Both the position numbers and the translations under genes were made by a program. A stretch of 64,000 bases of DNA from JBAIYU01 sp036763085 (GTDB lineage: Bacteria; Bacillota; Negativicutes; DSM-1736; Dendrosporobacteraceae): NCBI RefSeq assembly GCF_036763085.1, contig NZ_JBAIYU010000010.1, positions 806,001 through 870,000 on the forward strand. Direction: 5' to 3'. Positions 26,750 through 34,337 of this stretch are shown one piece after another. The notes under the pieces are model-generated. The model made no database searches and had not been told where the DNA came from. It worked only from the letters and a program-made list of their open reading frames with translations. The first letter of the stretch is position 1, and every line of letters starts with the position of its first letter.

Positions 26750-26948
26750 ATACTCCACTATATAATCTTTCTGCAACCTGGCTCTCCCCATCCAATGCAA
26801 ACATTCGTTTGTTTTGATAATTATAAATGGTTTAAACACTAGCGAACATTAAATTGCAGAAAAATGCCAACCCTAAATTGCTGGCTAACCATCCTTCACC
26901 CAGTGTCACCACTGGCACTTTTCCCGAGGAGTATAAATGGTTTTATAT

Positions 26949-27012
26949 TTTACACTTCTAGGTGTAAAGTTACACTTTGGGAGAAAATTTTACACCTTTT
27001 ACACTTCTTTTA
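26949..27012. repeat. TTACAC repeat cluster (operator or iteron-like)
   Basis: TTTACAC-TTCTAG-GTGTAAA is a palindrome at 26949-26968. Further TTACACTTT, TTTTACACC and TTTTACACTTC copies follow to 27010. This is a multi-site protein-binding array by appearance. Confidence 0.45.
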
Positions 27013-27071
27013 CCTATAGAAGGTCTTCTACATCAATTCAGCACTAAATTAAATCATTAAATGATAGAATA

Positions 27072-27515
27072 TTACCCCGCAATACCTTTTCTACTCTTGC
27101 CTTTGGATGTAAAAAAAATAAAGTCTTGGATTTCTCGCCAGACTTCACATCGATCCAAAAAATTGAATTGCCTTGGATATTTCGCAATAATTGTTAGAGC
27201 TTCTTCCACATATTTTAACGCCTCGCCACGTTTCCCTGTAGTATGCCATAAGCTTATAGCCAATTCTTGTAAACACCAGACTTTGTCTTCCACTTCTGAA
27301 AGATTAAAACAGTCTTTTTCCTCATGGTTTATATTGACTTCGATTATTGATTTAAACAATTCTATTGCAGGTGCATATTTTTTAGCTCTTACCAAAGCTC
27401 TTGCTAATATTGATATATTACGCCAATTATTCATATCCTGGACAACACTATCCGCTAAGGGGAAATGATATCTATTAATATAATCAATCCATTCTTGATA
27501 TTCTTTGTATGTCAA
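27072..27515 (-). CDS. helical TPR-like protein, unknown function
   Basis: This 147-residue soluble, helix-rich protein has two degenerate tetratricopeptide-like helical pairs (ALVRAKKYAPAIELFKSII and AISLWHTTGKRGEALKYVEEAL). The start is TTG 27515 with GGAAGG ten bases upstream. It lies just downstream of the tyrosine recombinase on the same strand (27-base gap), so the two are likely co-transcribed. It may mediate a protein interaction for the element. I do not recognise a named family. Confidence 0.6.
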   Translation of the reverse strand: MTYKEYQEWIDYINRYHFPLADSVVQDMNNWRNISILARALVRAKKYAPAIELFKSIIEVNINHEEKDCFNLSEVEDKVWCLQELAISLWHTTGKRGEALKYVEEALTIIAKYPRQFNFLDRCEVWREIQDFIFFTSKGKSRKGIAG

Positions 27516-27542
27516 TAATGTCAGTCCTTCCTATCAAATTCT

Positions 27543-28091
27543 TTATAAGTTCAAAGTGATATACACATTGTCTAATTCTTCTTTAGTAATTCCAATATAC
27601 GCCAATGTTACGCTAGGAGCAGAATGGTTCAATAACTTCTGGATGCGTGTTATATCAATTCCATTTTGATAAGCGTGATAACCAAATGTTTTTCTTAACG
27701 TGTGCGTACCTACTGCTTCTTTGATACCTACACGTTGAGCCGCTTCATTTAAGATCCGATATGCATGAATACGAGTAATCGGGTTGATTCCCTTTCTACC
27801 AGAAAATAAATAACCTTCGTTAACTCCTGTCGCTTTAAGATATTCCTGAATAGCTTTCTTACAGGTTTCCGATAACGGAAAGTCTTTAACCTTCCCTGTC
27901 TTTTGTTCTCGCACACTAATTCGATCCTGTCCTTGCACATCTTCTACCATTAGCTTAAGTAAGTCGGAAATGCGTAACCCCGAATTGATTCCAAGTACGA
28001 AAAGTAAATAATCACGTATATTTTGACCTCGTAAATACTTTTTTAATGCATCGATTTGTTTTTTGCTTCTAATCGGCTCCACTAGTTCCAT
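27543..28091 (-). CDS. tyrosine recombinase, catalytic domain only
   Basis: This compact 182-residue phage-integrase-family recombinase lacks the arm-binding domain. All catalytic residues are visible: Arg40 (NSGLRISD), Lys (QKTGKVK), His130-x2-Arg133 (THTLRKT), His156 (LNHS) and Tyr165 (TLAYIG). It could catalyse integration, excision or dimer resolution of the surrounding satellite-like module. GAGGTG lies 5 bases before ATG. The divergent region upstream holds two long palindromes. Confidence 0.9.
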   Translation of the reverse strand: MELVEPIRSKKQIDALKKYLRGQNIRDYLLFVLGINSGLRISDLLKLMVEDVQGQDRISVREQKTGKVKDFPLSETCKKAIQEYLKATGVNEGYLFSGRKGINPITRIHAYRILNEAAQRVGIKEAVGTHTLRKTFGYHAYQNGIDITRIQKLLNHSAPSVTLAYIGITKEELDNVYITLNL

Positions 28092-28109
28092 ACTCTCACC
28101 TCTATACCA

Positions 28110-28150
28110 AATGTAATATTATGTAAATTAATTATATATTGTATTACATT
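28110..28150. repeat. inverted repeat upstream of the tyrosine recombinase
   Basis: The 9-bp arms AATGTAATA (28110-28118) and TATTACATT (28142-28150) flank an AT-rich spacer 20 bases upstream of the recombinase start. It is a candidate operator or recombinase site. Confidence 0.4.
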
Positions 28151-28226
28151 CAGCGTAAACGGTCTGTATGGAACTGAATTGAAATGTTATACGAAGCCTT
28201 ATACAGCCTATATTCGTGAGCATTTT

Positions 28227-28261
28227 TAATAAGTAACACAATTATATTGTGTTACTTATTA
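28227..28261. repeat. perfect 16-bp-arm palindrome between recombinase and AbiC-like genes
   Basis: The arms TAATAAGTAACACAAT and ATTGTGTTACTTATTA are perfect complements separated by TAT. It lies between divergent genes, so it is more likely an operator or attachment element than a terminator. Confidence 0.5.
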
Positions 28262-28348
28262 CTAGGAATTACATTTAGTAAAATTCATCGTCTAGATCAA
28301 CTTTTATGATCTTATCAGTTATAGTACAATGTATATGGAGGCGAAATT

Positions 28349-29215
28349 ATGAGGTTAAGCTTTGAAAACTTTCTAAAAACCATAGCTGTTCTGCTTGTTT
28401 GCATTGGGTGTGTAACTCCAATATATTTGTTTCGAACCTTTTATAGTCCTAACAATTATTATTATAGCCAGTATCCATTAACAATCGAACAACTAGGACA
28501 GCTCGGTCCTATAGCTGATTGGTTGAGTGGAACAACGGTACCAATATTTACATTGGCTAGTTTTGTTTTTTTATTTTTGGCATATAGAGTACAACAACAA
28601 GAGCTTTCTATTACTCGCAAGCAATTAGACGATCAGAATGTCTCTCTTAGTCTTCAACGTGTTGAAAATACCTTTTTTCAGCTTATTCAAAATCAGAGAG
28701 ACATAATATCAGGTATTGAATATCTTGATGGACAAGGAGTCCGCCATCGCGGCCGTCAATATTTTTCAATAGCTTTAGGAGAATTTATAAGTATGTACAA
28801 TGCTTTTAGAGGTTCTTCTGGTATGGTCCAAGGTCAAGCGTTTAATCCTCAGGCAGACATTGAAGCAACTGTTGATGCTTATTTACATTTCTCGATATCT
28901 CATCAGAATAACATAGGACATTACTTCCGGAATTTATATCATATTGTAAAGTTCATTGATAGGTCTGAGTCTTTAAAAGATCAACAAAAAAAAGAACTTT
29001 GTAGCTTATTAAGGGCCCAATTATCTGCCCATGAACTGGCTTTATTATTTGCAAATGTTACTTTTGGTCCTGGTTATCCAAAATTCATGCCTTTGGTTAA
29101 AAAATACGACTTGCTTCAAAATCTGGATAAAAACATCTTGCCTTTTGCTATTCGTAATGTAGATCCGATATTATTAGACTCTGTACAAAGTCAGCGGGAA
29201 TGGAAGAATATATAA
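28349..29215 (+). CDS. putative phage abortive infection membrane protein (AbiC-like)
   Basis: Two N-terminal transmembrane helices (about residues 10-28 and 65-85) are followed by a cytoplasmic helical region. LGPIADWLSGTTVPIFTLASFVFLFLAYRVQQQE and RVENTFFQLIQNQRDII (given as patterns) match the family annotated as putative phage abortive infection protein. The rest (RNLYHIVKFID, ELCSLLRAQLSAHEL, LLF) also fits. GGAGG lies 7 bases before ATG. It is a plus-strand gene between minus-strand element genes, like a cargo or defence gene of a satellite. Confidence 0.78.
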   Translation: MRLSFENFLKTIAVLLVCIGCVTPIYLFRTFYSPNNYYYSQYPLTIEQLGQLGPIADWLSGTTVPIFTLASFVFLFLAYRVQQQELSITRKQLDDQNVSLSLQRVENTFFQLIQNQRDIISGIEYLDGQGVRHRGRQYFSIALGEFISMYNAFRGSSGMVQGQAFNPQADIEATVDAYLHFSISHQNNIGHYFRNLYHIVKFIDRSESLKDQQKKELCSLLRAQLSAHELALLFANVTFGPGYPKFMPLVKKYDLLQNLDKNILPFAIRNVDPILLDSVQSQREWKNI

Positions 29216-29252
29216 TAACACCCCACGCCGGGTAGCGTGGGGTGTTATTATA
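29211..29252. terminator. bidirectional terminator
   Basis: The perfect 18-bp arms TATAATAACACCCCACGC and GCGTGGGGTGTTATTATA have a 6-base loop. The hairpin contains the stop codons of both convergent genes. Confidence 0.9.
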
Positions 29253-29583
29253 TATCTTCAAGTTTAGAAATACTAGCCGTAATTCTCATTTGTGGCATCT
29301 GTTTTACATATCCTATTAGTACAGAGCTTAACTGCTGAATATTACCAGTCATTTCAAGATCAAATTCAGGATAACTCCCAAATATAGATATTCCCTCAGA
29401 ATGTTGTTTTACATGAATTGTAGCTATAATTTCATTATCGCGTACTTGGTAGCTACCTGAGTAATAATAAGTACTATCACCTCCAAATACTCGGGAATTT
29501 GCAAAACTAATAACCCCGGAACCATAACCTCCAGCGCTCGATGTAAATTTAACCAGCCATAAAGCCTTCTCAAGCACACTCAT
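29248..29583 (-). CDS. GrlR-like regulatory protein
   Basis: This 111-residue small beta-rich protein has the layout of the GrlR family. An N-terminal LWLVKFTSSAGGYGSGVISF strand pair is followed by GGDSTYYYSGSYQV with the family's GGD turn, then IIATIHVKQHSEG and FDLEMTGN. GrlR itself negatively regulates a type III secretion activator, but homologues of unknown role are widespread in other bacteria. GAGGGGGA precedes ATG. Its partner here is unknown and no type III system is seen. Confidence 0.6.
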   Translation of the reverse strand: MSVLEKALWLVKFTSSAGGYGSGVISFANSRVFGGDSTYYYSGSYQVRDNEIIATIHVKQHSEGISIFGSYPEFDLEMTGNIQQLSSVLIGYVKQMPQMRITASISKLEDI

Positions 29584-29902
29584 TCCCCCTCTTTATTTCA
29601 ATAGTAGTTGCTTCAATAAAATCAACCATGTATAAACACGTTAAGTAGCATAGTATCATTTTACAACTGATTAAGTAATTTTTCCATAATTAGAACTTAC
29701 TTAATTAGATTGGCTTTTATAGAACTTTTTGCATTACTCTGATTTACTATATCCAAAGTGCGCCATTTAATTACTAATATAAACTCGATATTTTTTACCC
29801 GTGATTTAAGGGACATCTTTGGGGTCGTAACTCCAAACTATATATTTTTCTTTTGAGACTTGAAAATGCACCGCCTAAATAATAATTATCTTAACAACTA
29901 TA
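29584..29902. other. gene-free AT-rich stretch
   Basis: There are no convincing ORFs, RNA motifs or strong hairpins in these 319 bases. They are the upstream region of the GrlR-like gene and the downstream end of the 30.8-29.9 kb operon. Confidence 0.5.
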
Positions 29903-30076
29903 TTAAATTCTATTAGAAAAAAAGATAATCATTATTTCTTTATCTCTTTCCATTTCCCTTAATGCTCGCATGATTTCAAATTCAGTTGGATTACGCTCAC
30001 AACTACTTGCAATTTCTTCTATTGAAGTTGTTATTATGCTTTTTGTATCTTTAAATAATAACTTGATAACTCTCAT
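29903..30076 (-). CDS. small 57-aa protein at the end of the RHH operon
   Basis: This ORF starts at ATG inside the last codons of the 212-aa gene (a 26-base overlap in another frame), with AAGG about 9 bases upstream. It encodes a charged helical protein (MRVIKLLFKDTKSIITTSIE, then an EFEIMRALREMERD helix). Translational coupling, reading-frame quality and residue composition make it plausible. It has no recognised family. It forms the third gene of a likely operon with the RHH and winged-helix proteins. Confidence 0.5.
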   Translation of the reverse strand: MRVIKLLFKDTKSIITTSIEEIASSCERNPTEFEIMRALREMERDKEIMIIFFSNRI

Positions 30077-30689
30077 TTTCAATCGCCTTATTTTTATCTC
30101 GTACTACTTGTTTAATGTGGTCTAAGTTACTATTTAGCTGTCCTACAAGTGCCAATTCATAAATCAATACGACTTTATTGCTATTTCGATCAAAATCGAT
30201 TAAGCCTGCCCCTTTTAAGTTTCTTTTAATCTTGTCAACTTGATTTATTGAACACTGCAGATATGTTGCTAATTGATCCTTAGATAAATAGCAAGTAAAG
30301 TCTTCCTTATCTATGTCTATAAACCTTTTCATTATGCAATAGCCTATCATTGACCATTTCGATAATTCTTTATTACTGGCAATTTCCCAAGGTATCTCAG
30401 AAAAATATTCTTCATTACACAATATAGAGTAAGTATTGCAGCCATAGTTACCATCATTATGTTTGTTCTGATAGCGAGATATAACCTTATATTTAATAAG
30501 TGTATTGATATGTTTGGTTAACTGTCGTCCTTTTAAACCCGTAACCTCGGACAATTTTGCTATTGATACTTTTATGTTTTTGCTGTTCCCACTTCGAAAT
30601 CGTAATAACGCCATATATACATACTTAGCCTCGTTTGCTACCTTTTTATCTAATACATCATAAGCAATTCTAATGTGTCTCCTTCTCAT
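30051..30689 (-). CDS. winged-helix replication/partition-like protein
   Basis: This 212-residue protein contains two helix-turn-helix-like segments: IKVSIAKLSEVTGLKGRQLTKHINTLIKYKVI, and YLSKDQLATYLQCSINQVDKIKRNLKGAGLIDFD (patterns). The layout is that of plasmid or phage replication initiator-type winged helices. ATG overlaps the stop of the upstream RHH gene by four bases (ATGA). It is part of the satellite module with the primase-helicase. An origin-binding or regulatory role is inferred. Confidence 0.65.
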   Translation of the reverse strand: MRRRHIRIAYDVLDKKVANEAKYVYMALLRFRSGNSKNIKVSIAKLSEVTGLKGRQLTKHINTLIKYKVISRYQNKHNDGNYGCNTYSILCNEEYFSEIPWEIASNKELSKWSMIGYCIMKRFIDIDKEDFTCYLSKDQLATYLQCSINQVDKIKRNLKGAGLIDFDRNSNKVVLIYELALVGQLNSNLDHIKQVVRDKNKAIENESYQVII

Positions 30690-30826
30690 ACCGACACCTC
30701 ACTTGCAACGATATACCTCTCAATCGCTTCATTGGCAGCTTGTTGTAACGTGATATTTTTTACCGCGGCTACTATTTTTAATTTTTTTGCTATTTCAGGA
30801 TTTACGTGTATTAATCTTGTTGACAT
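30686..30826 (-). CDS. ribbon-helix-helix small protein
   Basis: This 46-residue protein (MSTRLIHVNPEIAKKLKIVA, then NITLQQAANEAIERYIVA) has the beta strand plus two-helix RHH pattern of plasmid copy-control and antitoxin-type DNA binders. The start at 30826 is preceded by GGGGGAAAGAAAT; the longer upstream reading is not protein-like. It is coupled by ATGA to the winged-helix gene. It is a probable autoregulator of this small operon. Confidence 0.7.
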   Translation of the reverse strand: MSTRLIHVNPEIAKKLKIVAAVKNITLQQAANEAIERYIVASEVSV

Positions 30827-30970
30827 ATTTCTTTCCCCCACTATAATTTGTACAAATAAAACACTTGTTTCATTTGTTATATAAATACATATATTGGGTA
30901 CCAATATAATAGTTTTGTAAAAAATCTTTATAGTGATTTGATATAAAATTAAACTCTGAGGTAATTTAAA

Positions 30971-31150
30971 AGTGCACCTATCAGAATCTGAAGGTGCACT
31001 CATTTCTATATATATTCTTTCTATATATAATACTATTTTCGCTACGCTCAAATAGTCTGCGAGACAAGCTCGCAGTACTATTTTTTTTAGAAGCTTCTTT
31101 AACCAGCTGTTAACTACTGGATAAGAACCGAAACGAAGTGAAGGTTCTTA
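30971..31150. repeat. cluster of hairpins, candidate origin or regulatory region
   Basis: Several inverted repeats lie within 180 bases: AGTGCACCT/AGGTGCACT (30971-31000, extended by TCAG/CTGA), ACTATTT/AAATAGT (31032-31056), CTGCGAG/CTCGCAG (31057-31075), AGAAGCTTCT (about 31090) and AAGAACC/GGTTCTT (about 31122-31148). No gene is present between 30827 and 31187. The first hairpin could terminate the gene at 31188. Confidence 0.45.
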
Positions 31151-31187
31151 AGAGATTACAAGTGGGGCGGATTATTGATAATCATTT

Positions 31188-31781
31188 TCACGGCGTGATT
31201 TTGCCTTTCAGGATCTCCAATACAATTTTTGCATCAAGCTCTCTTTTGGACATTTCAAGTCCGATATCGTGGTTTCTAAGAATATCTATTAATGCATACA
31301 TTTGTTGTTCGTTGTAAAATGATCTATTGAATCCATAATAATTTTCAAAAAACCTTCTTAATATCGGAAATGTTTTACCTTCCTTAACCCAAGTTATATA
31401 ACTTGAGCTTCTAGTATTTTTCAGGTACATTACTTTTTTATTGTTCACCCAGCACACATGGCTTTGGAAAAATGACATATTGCTTTGTATAATATTCCAC
31501 ATATCAATAGCCTGTATTGCATCTTTAACGCTATATTTATTTAGTAAAGACCCTAACATATCTGCATACGTCTTTTCTATATCTATGTGTGTCTGGTTTT
31601 CCCTAAATGCCGCGTTATCTTTATAGTTCTTTATGATGTGCTCTACAACTACCTTCGAATCATAATCGTTATATAGTTTGCATATTACTTGAATTAACTC
31701 GATAAAATCGTAGTTTTCAGCGTCCTTAACTCTACGTGCACTTTTTTGAAATAATTCGGCTCTTTTAGTTATACTTGACAT
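31188..31781 (-). CDS. satellite-module protein of unknown function
   Basis: This 197-residue, basic, mostly helical soluble protein is not one I recognise. Segments such as VVVEHIIKNYKDN and SSYITWVKEGKTFPILRRFF are visible, but there is no nuclease or NTPase motif. AAGGATG precedes ATG. It lies on the same strand as the primase-helicase, 216 bases after it, so it may belong to the replication module. Confidence 0.6.
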   Translation of the reverse strand: MSSITKRAELFQKSARRVKDAENYDFIELIQVICKLYNDYDSKVVVEHIIKNYKDNAAFRENQTHIDIEKTYADMLGSLLNKYSVKDAIQAIDMWNIIQSNMSFFQSHVCWVNNKKVMYLKNTRSSSYITWVKEGKTFPILRRFFENYYGFNRSFYNEQQMYALIDILRNHDIGLEMSKRELDAKIVLEILKGKITP

Positions 31782-31918
31782 GCTATCCCATCCTTTAAAT
31801 TATGTATTGCAGTGTGCAATCGTCCTATAGTACTTAATTACAAATAAGCATTTAACATAATTTTGTCTAAAAATCACAGTTCCTTTGAGAAACTTGTACT
31901 GCAATACAAAGCAAAGAC

Positions 31919-31948
31919 TGAGGTGCGCAACTTTAGTTGCGCACCTCA
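31919..31948 (-). terminator. hairpin after the primase-helicase gene
   Basis: The 13-bp arms TGAGGTGCGCAAC and GTTGCGCACCTCA flank a TTTA loop, about 50 bases beyond the stop. There is no long T run. Confidence 0.6.
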
Positions 31949-31997
31949 TAACGTAAATCGCCAATTTGTCACACTGTCACGTTACTTTTATATTCTT

Positions 31998-33533
31998 TTA
32001 ACACTTAAACATAAAATTCTCTAAACTCTTCTTATATTTATTATAATTAGCAACCCATTCAGACTTAATCTTTATCCCAGTCAAGACACGCGCTGTTTTG
32101 CCACTATCGGGAAGCCTCCTAGAAACAGATACGACATTTGCCATTCCTAATGATTTTGAGATATTAATTATTTTTTTACTAAACGTCGCCCTTACCATCG
32201 GCTTTGAGTTCTTGCCGTTGTCCCTTTCCCAATAACTAAATAAGTCGAAAGCAAAAGCCGATACTTCATAGTCGTTAATATTATCAGTAAGAGAAATGCA
32301 TTCATCAATAAAATCCTTTATCAAGGAGTCATTCTGATAAATTAACTCATCCTTTAACTCAATTGAACCGGTTAAAAAATTAAAGTCATTAGCTTTTAAT
32401 AAATACAACCCTTGTATCATAAAAGAAACTAATCCAGCCTTGTCTAACTCAAAGTTTCGCTTAAAAGATGCATTTCGCTCCCTCATTGTCGTTGTTTTAC
32501 AAGTCTTTATCATTACTAGCCTTCTCATAATAGCTGAATCTATTTCTATAGATGGAAGACTGTTGACAGTCATTATATGTTTGCAAAATGGCTTATGATA
32601 GAATAAATCCTTAAATTTAGGATTCATTTGAAGCTCATCATTAGCAACTACTGCTTTAAATATGTCAGTATTTATTTCACGAGACGGACGTTCGCTTGTG
32701 ATATTTAAAATAGATCCTATTAAAGCTGTTGTATCATGCTTTCCATCCCATTCTGACACTCTTAATCCGGAAACTACATTGCCAAGTAGATCACGCAATG
32801 CCCCCATAAGAACTCCTTTACCATCACCTCCATCCCCTAGAATTACAAGATTTTGTTGTATTTCAAACTGTGGTATTAAGACCGCTGCTAAATACTGTTG
32901 GAGCTGATCTCTATCATTGTCCGCATAATATTCTAAAAAATACTTGCCGACGAAACTATCCCTCCAATAGTTTGCTGCCATTAATTCTTCTTCATAATTC
33001 ATGTTAAGTATATATACTGCATTATTTTCCTTACGAAAGATATTTTTATAGAATTTATGATTATAATTAGTAAAATCAATCTCTAGAGTTCCATTCAAAA
33101 ATGTAATTATTAGCTTATTAGCGTATTCTTGGCTCCAATCCCATCTTGGAATAGATGGAATAAAATCTGCGTACAGGCAAGTATTTATTAGCTCACTTAA
33201 ATATTTGCTATCAATTGCTATTCCAAACGTATTCATAAATTTTAAGAATATGAATTTTTTAATAAAATCATCTGCTCTTGTCCAACGCTTGCCATCCCAA
33301 CCATAAAGTATATTATCGACTTTCTTAAAATCATCCTTTATTATCTTATGTCCCATTCGAGCAAACCAGCTATGCAATTCTGCGTAATTTACTTGCCAGC
33401 TTCCTTTATAATGATACATAAAAGTTACCTTTTTCCGGTTAGTAGAGATTTCGTCACTCTTAAGTTCGTCATTAGTGACACAGTTTGAAATATTGTTTAC
33501 TTGAATTTGTTCAGTATTTAGATCCATATTCAT
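31998..33533 (-). CDS. SF3 helicase / P4-like primase-helicase
   Basis: This 511-residue D5/P4-type replication protein has an N-terminal DUF-like region. An SF3 helicase core follows, with Walker A LGDGGDGKGVLMGAL, a B-type segment around ILNITSERPSREI, and motif C-like HIMTVNSLPSI with the MRRLVMI arginine. Such proteins unwind and prime replication of satellites, phages and plasmids. No AEP primase motif is obvious in the N-terminal part, so the primase may be absent. ATG 33533 has GGAGGAG nearby; the longer reading crosses a hairpin. Confidence 0.82.
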   Translation of the reverse strand: MNMDLNTEQIQVNNISNCVTNDELKSDEISTNRKKVTFMYHYKGSWQVNYAELHSWFARMGHKIIKDDFKKVDNILYGWDGKRWTRADDFIKKFIFLKFMNTFGIAIDSKYLSELINTCLYADFIPSIPRWDWSQEYANKLIITFLNGTLEIDFTNYNHKFYKNIFRKENNAVYILNMNYEEELMAANYWRDSFVGKYFLEYYADNDRDQLQQYLAAVLIPQFEIQQNLVILGDGGDGKGVLMGALRDLLGNVVSGLRVSEWDGKHDTTALIGSILNITSERPSREINTDIFKAVVANDELQMNPKFKDLFYHKPFCKHIMTVNSLPSIEIDSAIMRRLVMIKTCKTTTMRERNASFKRNFELDKAGLVSFMIQGLYLLKANDFNFLTGSIELKDELIYQNDSLIKDFIDECISLTDNINDYEVSAFAFDLFSYWERDNGKNSKPMVRATFSKKIINISKSLGMANVVSVSRRLPDSGKTARVLTGIKIKSEWVANYNKYKKSLENFMFKC

Positions 33534-33551
33534 AAAATTTCTCCTCCAGTG

Positions 33552-33579
33552 GCGCACCCGGATCAAGATCCGGGTGCGC
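33552..33579. terminator. 13-bp GC-rich hairpin upstream of the helicase start
   Basis: GCGCACCCGGATC and GATCCGGGTGCGC flank a 2-base loop, just upstream of the helicase SD and downstream of the 65-aa gene. It could be an intercistronic terminator/attenuator or an RNA-stability element. Confidence 0.6.
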
Positions 33580-33636
33580 TTCATTATTTGTTTTTTCAGT
33601 TTCGATTTGTTATTAATTGTTCAGAGCATCAGATTA

Positions 33637-33834
33637 TTAAAGCAAGCTATCAATTAACTTTGATGGTAATGTTTTAGGACAGTTTCGAAAAGATGGACCA
33701 ATGTACTCTGCGAAACAAAAGTTCCCATTTGACTCAAAAAACTGGTCATTAGATATTTTGTTGCAAATTCCCAATGCGTCTTGGTTTAAATCATCAGACA
33801 CTGTTTGTTCGTTCTTTTGTTCTATTTTTGTCAT
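33637..33834 (-). CDS. small 65-aa protein of the satellite operon
   Basis: This short soluble protein begins MTKIEQKNEQTVSDDLNQDA and has C-terminal cysteines (CNKI, CFAEYIGPSFRNCPK). Its ATG overlaps the upstream stop by ATGA and GGAAG lies upstream, so it is translationally coupled. It has no recognised family. Confidence 0.55.
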   Translation of the reverse strand: MTKIEQKNEQTVSDDLNQDALGICNKISNDQFFESNGNFCFAEYIGPSFRNCPKTLPSKLIDSLL

Positions 33835-34337
33835 TTCGTTCTTCCTTTCGTTTGAGATTGTTGGTTGTCTTTTGGAGACGCTAATAACTTACTTACTTTA
33901 TCGCTGCTTTTTAACAAAATATTTTCGTATTGCTTATAAACTGTTATCCCCATCTCAAAAGATAGCAAGATACTCCTTTTGCATCTTGGTACTTTGGATT
34001 TAATAACATTTGGGTTATCGCTTCCTTTTACTACTCCGTACTTATACAGATAGCGCCTGTATAAGAGCATAATATAGTCGCACATATATTGGACAAAATC
34101 GTTGTCTATCTTACTGATATTCCGATGTATCATGGTTTCAAGATACTCACTTTCTTGTGATGAACGAATAGCCACTATTTCCGCTTGAACGCTTTTTTCA
34201 TTTGACAGCAACTGAGTATATGCTGATAAAAATCCTAAAGCAATAAAGTCTTTTCGAGCCTTTAGAGGCAGCTTCTCGCTTCTTAAGAAATTCCTAATCC
34301 TTTTTACTAACATGATATCTTTTTGACTTTTTTCCAT
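33831..34337 (-). CDS. basic helical protein, first gene of the satellite replication operon
   Basis: This 168-residue, lysine- and arginine-rich, helix-dominated protein (ending SPKDNQQSQTKGRTK) has no motif I can name. GGAGAGTGCCCTA precedes ATG. It is coupled to the 65-aa gene and leads the run of same-strand genes that includes the SF3 helicase. Its basic tail would suit nucleic-acid binding; that is inference. Confidence 0.6.
   Translation of the reverse strand: MEKSQKDIMLVKRIRNFLRSEKLPLKARKDFIALGFLSAYTQLLSNEKSVQAEIVAIRSSQESEYLETMIHRNISKIDNDFVQYMCDYIMLLYRRYLYKYGVVKGSDNPNVIKSKVPRCKRSILLSFEMGITVYKQYENILLKSSDKVSKLLASPKDNQQSQTKGRTK

Noticed and set aside
30675..30884. Plus-strand 69-residue frame opposite the RHH gene
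   Set aside because: It is the antisense shadow of the RHH gene and the SD region; no SD of its own.
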